Below the pieces are notes generated by a model, which was not told the DNA's origin, searched no databases, and saw nothing but the letters and a program-made list of their open reading frames with translations. A DNA stretch of 7,614 nucleotides from an uncultured Burkholderiales bacterium. GTDB lineage: Bacteria; Pseudomonadota; Gammaproteobacteria; Burkholderiales; Burkholderiaceae. Made by a program: the position numbers and the translations under genes. The stretch's first letter is position 1. Each line of letters begins with the position of its first letter. The DNA is taken from assembly GCA_946480465.1 (NCBI GenBank), contig CAMLJY010000159.1:1-7614 (forward strand). The letters are read 5' to 3'. Below are positions 1 through 5,161 of this stretch, piece after piece.

Positions 1-617
1 ACTGCACGGCCATCGCGCCCACCGCGACCATCTCCAACATCATCGGCGTCGATGCCTCCATCGAGCCCTGCTTCGGCAACCTCTCGGTCAAGAGCAACCT
101 GTCCGGCGAGTTCACCGTCGTCAACGAATACCTCGTGCGCGACCTCAAGAAGCTCGGCCTGTGGGACGACGTGATGGTGATGGACCTGAAGCACTTCGAC
201 GGCTCGCTGCGCCGCATCGACCGCGTGCCCGAGGAGCTGAAGCAGCTGTATGCCACCGCATTCGAGATCGAGCCGCAATGGCTGATCGAAGCCGGCGCGC
301 GCCGCCAGAAGTGGATCGACCAGGCGCAGTCGCTCAACATCTACATGGCCGGCGCCTCGGGCAAGAAGCTCGACGAGACCTACAAGCTCGCGTGGCTGCG
401 TGGCCTGAAGACGACCTACTACCTGCGCACGATGGGCGCGACGCATGCGGAGAAGTCGACCGTCGCGGCCGGTGCGCTGAATGCGGTGTCCAGCGGTGCC
501 GCGCCCACGATGAGCGCGGCACCTGCCGCAGTGGTGGCGCCGGTGGCCGATGAGGTGCCCGCGAGCGACATCAAGTTCTGCTCGATCGACAACCCCGACT
601 GCGAGGCGTGCCAGTAA
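1..617 (+). CDS. nrdA: Ribonucleoside-diphosphate reductase alpha subunit, class Ia (3' part only)
   Basis: This is the C-terminal 204 residues of the large subunit of class Ia ribonucleotide reductase, which reduces ribonucleoside diphosphates to deoxyribonucleotides in the cytoplasm together with NrdB. The frame is open from the left edge (first full codon at 3) to a TAA at 615-617. Seen in the sequence: the family segment TAIAPTATISNI, then SIEPCFGNLSVKS near the left edge, and KTTYYLRT with the Tyr-Tyr pair at 417-422. In the E. coli enzyme that pair (Y730/Y731) carries the radical from NrdB to the active site. An Ala/Pro/Val-rich linker follows, then a tail ending DCEACQ. C-terminal cysteines of this kind pass electrons from thioredoxin or glutaredoxin to the active site. 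nrdB follows 223 bp downstream in the same direction. The start and any upstream NrdR boxes lie outside the window. Confidence 0.97.
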   Translation, partial: CTAIAPTATISNIIGVDASIEPCFGNLSVKSNLSGEFTVVNEYLVRDLKKLGLWDDVMVMDLKHFDGSLRRIDRVPEELKQLYATAFEIEPQWLIEAGARRQKWIDQAQSLNIYMAGASGKKLDETYKLAWLRGLKTTYYLRTMGATHAEKSTVAAGALNAVSSGAAPTMSAAPAAVVAPVADEVPASDIKFCSIDNPDCEACQ

Positions 618-624
618 GGCGCAC

Positions 625-708
625 ATGCATCGGCTGATGCATCGGCTCATGCATCGGTCGATGCATCGGGAAATGCATCCGGAAATGCATCAGGAGATGC
701 ATCACGCC
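625..708. repeat. Seven-unit 12-bp tandem repeat in the nrdA-nrdB spacer
   Basis: Seven units start at 625, 637, 649, 661, 673, 685 and 697, exactly 12 bp apart. All begin with ATGCATC; the next two bases are mostly GG and the last three vary. ATGCAT is its own reverse complement, so the array is a ladder of short palindromes that reads the same on both strands. It begins 7 bp after the nrdA stop codon. Because 12 is a multiple of three, it stays open in several frames (Met-His repeats on both strands), but there is no ribosome binding site or convincing protein around it. A degraded copy may lie near 744. Confidence 0.95.
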
Positions 709-730
709 CGCATGTCCATCACGTGCGGGC
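706..730 (+). other. GC-rich inverted repeat after the tandem array
   Basis: GCCCGCA (706-712) and TGCGGGC (724-730) are perfect complements around an 11-base loop. No T run follows, so it is not a classic rho-independent terminator. It could slow RNA polymerase, or protect the 3' end of the nrdA message if the two genes are transcribed separately. Confidence 0.4.
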
Positions 731-787
731 ACGCGTCGAATCGATGCACATCGGCAACAACGAAGCCGCGCAGAAGTCAAGAAGTGC

Positions 788-816
788 TTGGTGTTTGAAC
801 ACAACACTCCGATAAT
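788..816 (+). promoter_or_regulatory. Putative sigma-70 promoter for nrdB with a dyad in its spacer
   Basis: A -35-like TTGGTG (788-793) lies exactly 17 bp before a good -10-like GATAAT (811-816, five of six consensus bases). Transcription would start near 823, leaving a leader of about 18 nt that carries the nrdB ribosome binding site. The spacer holds the inverted repeat GTGTT-TG-AACAC (791-802), placed where a repressor could block polymerase. It does not match the NrdR box consensus well. This would let nrdB be transcribed apart from nrdA. The call rests on sequence pattern alone. Confidence 0.45.
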
Positions 817-840
817 TCGCAGCCATTAGGAAGCACACAC

Positions 841-2112
841 ATGCTGGTCTGGGAAGACGACGTTCGACTCCCATCGACGAACAACACGAACCACAGCGCA
901 GCGCCGAAGCAAGGTGATGCGCGGGTCGAACCGACTGCCCCCGCGGGCACCCCGATGGCCGCTCATGCAGCGGTCCAGGCTTCCGCCTCCGTGATGCCGC
1001 AATTGCAGGCCGCCGTGCCTGCATTCAACCCGGCGCAGCCCGCTGCGCCGATGCATGCCGCGAGCCACGCCGCGCAACCCGCAGTGAAGAGCACGCGCCG
1101 CGTCACCGCCGCCGAAAAGCGCATCATCAACGGCCAGACCGACGTCAACCAGCTGGTCCCGTTCAAGTACAAGTGGGCGTGGGAGAAGTACCTTGCCACC
1201 TGCGCGAACCACTGGATGCCGCAAGAGGTCAACATGTCGCGCGACATCGCGACCTGGAAGGACCCCAACGGCCTGACCGAAGACGAGCGCCGCATCATCA
1301 AGCGCAACCTCGGCTTCTTCGTCACCGCCGATTCGCTGGCCGCCAACAACATCGTGCTCGGCACCTACCGGCACATCACCGCCCCGGAGGCCCGCCAGTT
1401 CCTGCTGCGCCAGGCCTTCGAAGAAGCGATCCACACCCACGCCTACCAGTACATCGTGGAGTCGCTGGGCCTCGATGAAGGCGAGATCTTCAACGCCTAC
1501 AACGAAGTCCCCTCCATCCGCGACAAGGACGAGTTCCTGATCCCGTTCATCGACGCGATCATGGACCCCAACTTCAAGACCGGCACGCTCGAAGCCGACC
1601 AGACGCTGCTGCGCTCCATCATCGTCTTTGCGTGCCTGATGGAAGGGCTGTTCTTCTACGTCGGCTTCACGCAGATCCTGGCGCTGGGCCGGCAAAACAA
1701 GATGACCGGTGCGGCCGAGCAGTACCAGTACATCCTGCGCGACGAGTCGATGCACTGCAACTTCGGCATCGACCTGATCAACCAGATCAAGCTCGAGAAC
1801 CCGCAGCTGTGGACGGCCGAGTTCAAGGCCGAGATCAAGGCCCTGTTCCTCAAGGCCGTCGAGCTCGAGTACCGCTATGCCGAGGACACCATGCCGCGCG
1901 GCGTGCTGGGCCTCAACGCCTCCATGTTCAAGGGCTACCTGCGCTACATCGCCAACCGGCGTGCAACGCAGATCGGCCTCGAAGCGCTCTTCCCGAACGA
2001 GGAAAACCCGTTCCCGTGGATGAGCGAAATGATCGACCTGAAGAAGGAAAGGAATTTCTTCGAAACCCGCGTCATCGAATACCAATCCGGTGGCGCACTG
2101 AGCTGGGACTGA
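841..2112 (+). CDS. nrdB: Ribonucleoside-diphosphate reductase beta subunit, class Ia
   Basis: This 423-residue small subunit holds the diiron-tyrosyl radical cofactor that starts catalysis in NrdA. By alignment to E. coli NrdB, the iron ligands are D164, E195, H198, E268, E302 and H305, and the radical tyrosine is Y202 (E. coli Y122). They sit in [31 protein letters not shown] and [10 protein letters not shown]. The E195-H198-Y202 spacing and the 34-residue E268-E302 spacing match the E. coli enzyme. All key residues are present, so the protein should be active. Residues 1-85 or so are a low-complexity Ala/Pro/Gln-rich extension that E. coli NrdB (376 residues) lacks; the conserved core begins at about [20 protein letters not shown]. 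The ATG at 841 is supported by AGGAAG (828-833) 7 nt upstream. Unlike in E. coli, no yfaE-type ferredoxin gene follows; the next gene is histone-like. Confidence 0.98.
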   Translation: MLVWEDDVRLPSTNNTNHSAAPKQGDARVEPTAPAGTPMAAHAAVQASASVMPQLQAAVPAFNPAQPAAPMHAASHAAQPAVKSTRRVTAAEKRIINGQTDVNQLVPFKYKWAWEKYLATCANHWMPQEVNMSRDIATWKDPNGLTEDERRIIKRNLGFFVTADSLAANNIVLGTYRHITAPEARQFLLRQAFEEAIHTHAYQYIVESLGLDEGEIFNAYNEVPSIRDKDEFLIPFIDAIMDPNFKTGTLEADQTLLRSIIVFACLMEGLFFYVGFTQILALGRQNKMTGAAEQYQYILRDESMHCNFGIDLINQIKLENPQLWTAEFKAEIKALFLKAVELEYRYAEDTMPRGVLGLNASMFKGYLRYIANRRATQIGLEALFPNEENPFPWMSEMIDLKKERNFFETRVIEYQSGGALSWD

Positions 2113-2116
2113 ACGA

Positions 2117-2138
2117 CCAGGGCGCTTGGGCGCCGTGG
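2117..2138 (+). other. Hairpin just after the nrdB stop codon
   Basis: GGCGC (2121-2125) pairs with GCGCC (2130-2134) around a TTGG loop. Beyond a G-G mismatch, CCA (2117-2119) pairs with TGG (2136-2138). It begins 5 bp after the nrdB stop. No T run follows, so it may be a message-end stabiliser or a weak terminator rather than a classic intrinsic terminator. Confidence 0.4.
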
Positions 2139-2180
2139 CGATCAGCCTGACTCACGGGATCAAGATCAGCGACCGCGGCA

Positions 2181-2202
2181 CCGATGCCGACAGAAGCATC
2201 GG
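2181..2202 (+). other. Perfect 7-bp hairpin in the nrdB-histone spacer
   Basis: CCGATGC (2181-2187) and GCATCGG (2196-2202) pair perfectly around an 8-base loop, CGACAGAA. It stands between the nrdB end hairpin and the larger structure starting near 2216, so most of this 220-bp spacer can fold. Confidence 0.45.
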
Positions 2203-2215
2203 ACGCGGGCGCACC

Positions 2216-2302
2216 CCAGTTCATCGAAGCGGGCGAAGAAGCCGGCCTCAACCGGCAAAAGCCCGCTCCGATGAATGGCCCCAACCGACGCGCGGCTGGG
2301 GC
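2216..2302 (+). ncRNA. Candidate structured RNA: long nested hairpin plus second hairpin before the histone gene
   Basis: TTCATCG (2220-2226) and AGCGGGC (2228-2234) pair with GCCCGCT (2261-2267) and CGATGAA (2269-2275), giving 14 base pairs broken only by one A-C mismatch. A further CCA/TGG pairing (2216-2218 with 2276-2278) is possible past one bulged G. Inside, GCCGG (2241-2245) pairs with CCGGC (2252-2256) around loop CCTCAA, with A/G-rich internal loops on both sides. A second hairpin follows: GCCCCA (2278-2283) with TGGGGC (2297-2302), then CCG/CGG inside. The two share G2278, so the outermost pairs compete. The element ends 18 bases before the histone ribosome binding site. It could be a leader that controls the histone gene, a processed small RNA, or a message-end structure of nrdB. 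The pairing is certain; the role is not, and I match it to no named RNA family. Confidence 0.5.
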
Positions 2303-2313
2303 ATGTCTCGCAA

Positions 2314-2326
2314 CTTGATCAAGGAG
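2314..2326 (+). promoter_or_regulatory. Ribosome binding site of the histone-like gene inside a palindrome
   Basis: AAGGAG (2321-2326) is a strong Shine-Dalgarno sequence 6 nt before the ATG at 2333 and fixes that start. Its first three bases lie in the perfect 10-base palindrome CTTGATCAAG (2314-2323), which could pair between two strands or bind a dimeric protein. It is too tight to form a stable hairpin by itself. Confidence 0.7.
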
Positions 2327-2332
2327 ATCGTC

Positions 2333-2785
2333 ATGGCAACTGCGAAGAAGGCTCCGGCCAAGAAGGCCGCGGCAAAGAAGGCCGCCCCCGCGAAGAAGGC
2401 CGCCGCGAAGAAGGCCGCACCGGCGAAGAAGGCGGCACCGGCGAAGAAGGCCGCGCCGGCGAAGAAGGCTGCACCGGCGAAGAAGGCGGCGCCGGCGAAG
2501 AAGGCGGCGCCGGCCAAGAAGGCTGCGGCGAAGAAGCTGACTACTAAGAAGGCTGCGCCGGCGAAGAAAGCCGCGCCGGCGAAGAAGGCAGCACCGGCCA
2601 AGAAGGCTGCGGCGAAGAAGGCGGCGCCCGCGAAGAAGGCCGCGGCCAAGAAGGCTCCGGCGAAGAAGGCAGCGGCCAAGAAGGCCCCTGCCGCTCCCGC
2701 TGCCCCTGCGCCCGCAGCCACTGCGGCAAAGACCGCGCTGAGTCCGGCGGCTGCCTGGCCCTTCCCGACTGGGAACAAGCCGTAA
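2333..2785 (+). CDS. Histone H1-like, lysine/alanine/proline-rich DNA-binding protein
   Basis: This 150-residue, highly basic protein resembles the C-terminal tail of eukaryotic histone H1 and the bacterial H1-like proteins of Bordetella (BpH1) and Chlamydia (HctB). Members of this group bind DNA without strong sequence preference and compact the nucleoid. After MATAK, residues 5-118 are almost entirely KKAAPA and KKAAA units of five or six residues, broken once by LTTK at 69-72. Residues 119-136 are Ala/Pro-rich, and the tail AAAWPFPTGNKP (139-150) is the only non-repetitive part. That tail is, to my recollection, conserved in Burkholderiales homologues. The frame stays open upstream to 2126, but that stretch is not lysine-rich and covers RNA hairpins; the ATG at 2333 with AAGGAG is the likely start. 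A strong terminator lies about 25 bp after the stop. No gene symbol is certain. Confidence 0.93.
   Translation: MATAKKAPAKKAAAKKAAPAKKAAAKKAAPAKKAAPAKKAAPAKKAAPAKKAAPAKKAAPAKKAAAKKLTTKKAAPAKKAAPAKKAAPAKKAAAKKAAPAKKAAAKKAPAKKAAAKKAPAAPAAPAPAATAAKTALSPAAAWPFPTGNKP
2347..2688 (+). repeat. Degenerate 15-18-bp internal repeats in the histone-like gene
   Basis: The region is built from repeated units of the type GCGAAGAAGGCnGCnCCG, mostly 15 bp (five codons, KKAAP-type) with some 12-bp versions lacking proline. Third codon positions vary among C, G and A, so the repeats are old enough to have drifted. Unit gain or loss would keep the reading frame, so the protein length probably varies between strains. 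Confidence 0.85.
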
Positions 2786-2807
2786 TCTGCGGCCAGCGCA
2801 AAGTGAA

Positions 2808-2835
2808 AGAGAGCCCGGCCTACGCCGGGCTCTTT
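2808..2835. terminator. Bidirectional rho-independent terminator between convergent genes
   Basis: GAGCCCGGC (2811-2819) pairs perfectly with GCCGGGCTC (2824-2832) around a CTAC loop, and the stem extends by A-T and G-T pairs. T-rich sequence follows on the plus strand (TTTCCTTCTTC) and also on the minus strand (TCTCTTTCACTTT), so it can end the histone transcript and the opposing transcript. The stop codon of the minus-strand gene (2822-2820) lies in the hairpin loop. Confidence 0.9.
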
Positions 2836-3959
2836 CCTTCTTCGATAAGCATGATGCGGGCCACCATAGCGTCAACGCTGGACTTGAGTTCGGTTTGGAA
2901 GGCTAGGTATTCGGTTAGGCATCGGTCCGCTGACATGCCGTGCACTTGCTCCTGCTCGCGCATGCCCAATAGTCCGTATATCTTGGCTGCACGCGAGTGA
3001 AGCACGAACAAGTCGTCGAAGTCCGAGCACGCGTCCGCGTCGGCGACGGCGCTTTGAACTGCGGCTAGGGCAGCAGCTCGATCGCCGGCCATCACGAGGC
3101 AATAAGCTCTTTGTGCATGGAACCTTGGCATAAGGCGATCGCGTGTCTCGATGCTCCTATCACAAAGAAATGCATCGAATAGGCCAATTGCCTCGTCCCA
3201 GTTGCGCTGCACAGTTCGCACTTCCGCGCGCATTATTGGCACGATGGAAGTGAGGTGCCGAACGCCAAGGCCGAGGTCAAGATTGGCGATAGAGTCAACT
3301 GACACTGATGCGAGCATGACTGCGTGCTCACTCGCAGTGCCACGGCAGTCATCCAGCACAACGTTCGACACGCGATGTCCGGCATCGTTGAACATCGCAA
3401 CGCCTTGCATTGCGATGTCGCCATCATCGACTGCCGCATCGCGAGCATGCTTGTACCAAGTTCGAGCCGACAATGAGTCGCCTGCGTAATTGAACATGTC
3501 GGCTACTACCACGCATGCGCGGGATCGTGCAGAGGCGTTATTTCTGTCGGCATAAGTGAAGGCTTGAACCAGGGCCGCAGGGACTGCCGCTACATTACCG
3601 AGGCAGTATTCCCCGTGGGCAATCCATGCCGAGGCAATTGCTGCCAATTCCAAATCGCCTGCTGCAATGCTCACCGCATAGGCTCGTTTGAAGTCCCGAA
3701 TTGCGCTTTCTGCAAGCCGACTGAAGTGATCAATCAGCCCCGAGCAAAGCATGAGCCATGCGCTGAGTCGCGGTTCATAGGCGCTAGCACTAGCTCTAAC
3801 ACTTCTCAGAATGGCGGAGGCGTCCTCCACCAAAGAGAAGCGCGCCAACGCGCACGCCTTCTTAATGAGCAAGATCCGCCGCTCCTTGTCAGAGCGCGTC
3901 TTCTGGATCAACGCATCCAGCCGCTCAAGCGTCTTGGGCCTCCAGGGCGTTGCAGTCAT
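2820..3959 (-). CDS. Unrecognised alpha-helical, TPR-like repeat protein
   Basis: I cannot name this 379-residue protein. It is made almost wholly of amphipathic helix pairs of tetratricopeptide type, for example around residues 36-56 (ALARFSLVEDASAILRSV), 80-105, 108-138, 145-175 (GDSLSARTWYKHARDAA) and 283-310 (AQRAYCLVMAGDRAAALAAVQSA). I see no signal peptide, membrane segment or enzyme motif, so it is probably a cytoplasmic protein-binding scaffold. An upstream TTG (3995) would add 12 residues, but the ATG at 3959 has a near-ideal GGAGGAG 7 nt before it and is preferred. It lies 37 bp after purC in the same direction with no terminator between, so it is probably read through from purC. 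GC is about 55% in three sampled 60-base lines, against about 72% in a purC line, and its codon use is less biased. That suggests acquisition from elsewhere. The TPR assignment is from pattern only. Confidence 0.8.
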   Translation of the reverse strand: MTATPWRPKTLERLDALIQKTRSDKERRILLIKKACALARFSLVEDASAILRSVRASASAYEPRLSAWLMLCSGLIDHFSRLAESAIRDFKRAYAVSIAAGDLELAAIASAWIAHGEYCLGNVAAVPAALVQAFTYADRNNASARSRACVVVADMFNYAGDSLSARTWYKHARDAAVDDGDIAMQGVAMFNDAGHRVSNVVLDDCRGTASEHAVMLASVSVDSIANLDLGLGVRHLTSIVPIMRAEVRTVQRNWDEAIGLFDAFLCDRSIETRDRLMPRFHAQRAYCLVMAGDRAAALAAVQSAVADADACSDFDDLFVLHSRAAKIYGLLGMREQEQVHGMSADRCLTEYLAFQTELKSSVDAMVARIMLIEEGKSPA

Positions 3960-3966
3960 CTGTCTT

Positions 3967-3973
3967 CTCCTCC
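3967..3973 (-). promoter_or_regulatory. Ribosome binding site that fixes the start of the TPR-like gene
   Basis: Read on the minus strand this is GGAGGAG, 7 nt before the ATG at 3959-3957. The only other candidate, a TTG at 3995, starts 1 nt after the purC stop codon and has no comparable site within proper spacing. Confidence 0.8.
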
Positions 3974-3996
3974 CGCACGATTGAGATGTCGCCAAC

Positions 3997-4908
3997 TCAG
4001 GGCAGTTTGCCGGCCAAGCGGCTCAGCGCCTCCCCGTACCTCGCGGACGTCTCGTTGGCGACCGTCTCGGGCACGGTGGGCGCGGGTGCCGTCTTGTTCC
4101 AGGGCTTGCCGTCCACCTGCGCAGTTTCCAGCCAATCGCGCAGGAACTGCTTGTCGAAACTGGGGGGGGTGGTGCCTTCCCGGTACGAGTCCAGCGGCCA
4201 GAAGCGCGACGAATCGGGCGTCAGGATCTCGTCCATCAGGGTCAGGCGCCCCGCTTCGTCAAGGCCGAACTCGAACTTGGTGTCGGCAATGATGATGCCG
4301 CGCGTCAGCGCGTAGGCCGCGGCTTCCGAATAGAGCTGAATGGCGGTGTCGCGCACCTGCGCGGCCAGCGGCGCGCCGATCAAGTCGGCCACGCGGTCGA
4401 AGGAAATGTTCTCGTCGTGGTCTCCCATCTCGGCCTTGGTCGCGGGCGTGAAGATCGGCTGCGGCAGCTTGCTGGCATTGCGCAGGCCGGCGGGCAGCGC
4501 CACGCCGCAGACGCTGCTGCCGTCCTGGTACTCCTTCCAGCCCGAGCCGGCCAGGTAGCCGCGCACCACCGCTTCGATGGGCAGCGGCTTCAGCCGCTTC
4601 ACCAGCATCGACCGGCCGCGCACCTGCTCCACCTCGTCCGGCGCCACCACGCTCTCCGGCGCTTCGCCGGTCAGGTGGTTCGGCACGACGTGGGCGAGCT
4701 TGTCGAACCAGAACAAGGCCATTTGCGTCAGCAGGGCGCCCTTGCCGGGAATCGGTTCGCCCATCACGACGTCGAAGGCCGAGATGCGGTCCGATGCCAC
4801 CATCAGGATGCGGTCGGTGCCCACTGCGTAGTTGTCGCGCACCTTGCCGCGGGCCAGCAGCGGCAGCGAATGCAGTCGGGTTTCATAGACGGTGGGGGGC
4901 GTGCTCAT
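3997..4908 (-). CDS. purC: Phosphoribosylaminoimidazole-succinocarboxamide synthase (SAICAR synthetase)
   Basis: PurC joins aspartate to CAIR using ATP to form SAICAR in de novo purine synthesis, in the cytoplasm. The 303-residue length is normal for the family. Visible motifs: the nucleotide-binding ARGKVRDNY (19-27), ASDRISAFD (38-46), family signature 1 [15 protein letters not shown] (109-123), [13 protein letters not shown] (157-169), signature 2 [10 protein letters not shown] (206-215), and [12 protein letters not shown] (226-237). No key segment is missing. The frame stays open to 5115, but that part is GC-rich noise that overlaps the fba terminator; the ATG at 4908 gives the family N-terminus, with a modest GGAA (4919-4916) 7 nt before it. 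fba lies upstream in the same direction behind its own terminator, so purC probably has its own promoter. In many Comamonadaceae I recall purE and purK following purC; here the TPR-like gene does. A C8 run lies at 4162-4169. Confidence 0.97.
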   Translation of the reverse strand: MSTPPTVYETRLHSLPLLARGKVRDNYAVGTDRILMVASDRISAFDVVMGEPIPGKGALLTQMALFWFDKLAHVVPNHLTGEAPESVVAPDEVEQVRGRSMLVKRLKPLPIEAVVRGYLAGSGWKEYQDGSSVCGVALPAGLRNASKLPQPIFTPATKAEMGDHDENISFDRVADLIGAPLAAQVRDTAIQLYSEAAAYALTRGIIIADTKFEFGLDEAGRLTLMDEILTPDSSRFWPLDSYREGTTPPSFDKQFLRDWLETAQVDGKPWNKTAPAPTVPETVANETSARYGEALSRLAGKLP

Positions 4909-4998
4909 GGGCGGGTTCCAGCGGAGGATCGATCGAGGACAACGGATGGCTGACGGCGACCGGCAGGGTCCTCGGGCCGAGGGCCGGGCGCGCGCCGT

Positions 4999-5004
4999 AT
5001 TGTG
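4999..5004 (-). promoter_or_regulatory. Putative purC promoter -10 element
   Basis: Read on the minus strand the sequence is CACAAT followed by ACGGCGC, about 90 bp before the purC start. The same ACAAT-N-CGGCGC arrangement stands about 90 bp before fba. I see no good -35 hexamer at 16-18 bp. It lies after the fba terminator, as expected if purC is transcribed on its own. Confidence 0.4.
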
Positions 5005-5115
5005 ACGGGCCATCCGGGGCATTCCCCTGGACCGTACCGAACCGCGCCCGCCCGCGAAGCGGCTGTGGCTCCCCGGCTGCGGCCCGTTGGTGCCGTGCGA
5101 GCGGTCGTCGGGCAT

Positions 5116-5139
5116 GAAAAAGCCCGCCGGCGGCGGGCT
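5116..5139 (-). terminator. Rho-independent terminator of fba
   Basis: On the minus strand, AGCCCGCC (5139-5132) pairs with GGCGGGCT (5128-5121) around a 3-base loop and is followed directly by a run of T (five Ts, 5121-5117, the first shared with the stem). It starts 22 bp after the fba stop codon, and separates fba from purC. Confidence 0.92.
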
Positions 5140-5161
5140 CGGGCTCAGGCCGGCGGCGGCT

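Noticed and set aside
625..708. CRISPR array
   Set aside because: The unit is only 12 bp with a 7-base core, there are no spacers of 25-40 bp, and no cas genes are nearby.
550..798. Possible small Met-His repeat protein across the tandem array
   Set aside because: Both strands give Met-His repeats because ATGCAT is palindromic and 12 is a multiple of three. It overlaps the end of nrdA and has no ribosome binding site of its own.
791..802. NrdR box
   Set aside because: The dyad GTGTT-TG-AACAC lacks the central AT-rich core of the NrdR consensus, and no second box at helical spacing is present.
826..2085. Long minus-strand open frame (419 codons) over nrdB
   Set aside because: It is the mirror of nrdB in a GC-rich genome: Val/Leu/Asp/Gly-rich, no family motifs, while the plus strand encodes a full NrdB with every cofactor residue.
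2117..2302. 6S RNA, SRP RNA or other named RNA in the nrdB-histone spacer
   Set aside because: I could not match the defining sequences of these families (for example the SRP GGAAG/GCAGCC core); it is left as an unnamed structured element.
2126..2332. Longer start for the histone-like protein
   Set aside because: The upstream extension is of different composition and covers the hairpins, while the ATG at 2333 has a strong ribosome binding site.
2248..2778. Minus-strand Ala/Phe-rich frame (176 codons), which looks like a membrane protein
   Set aside because: AAG codons for Lys read as CTT or TTC-type codons on the other strand, so any Lys/Ala repeat gives a false hydrophobic Phe/Ala/Leu frame.
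4909..5115. 69-residue N-terminal extension of PurC
   Set aside because: It is Arg/Pro/Ser-rich, overlaps the fba terminator and the likely purC promoter, and PurC proteins begin near the ATG at 4908.
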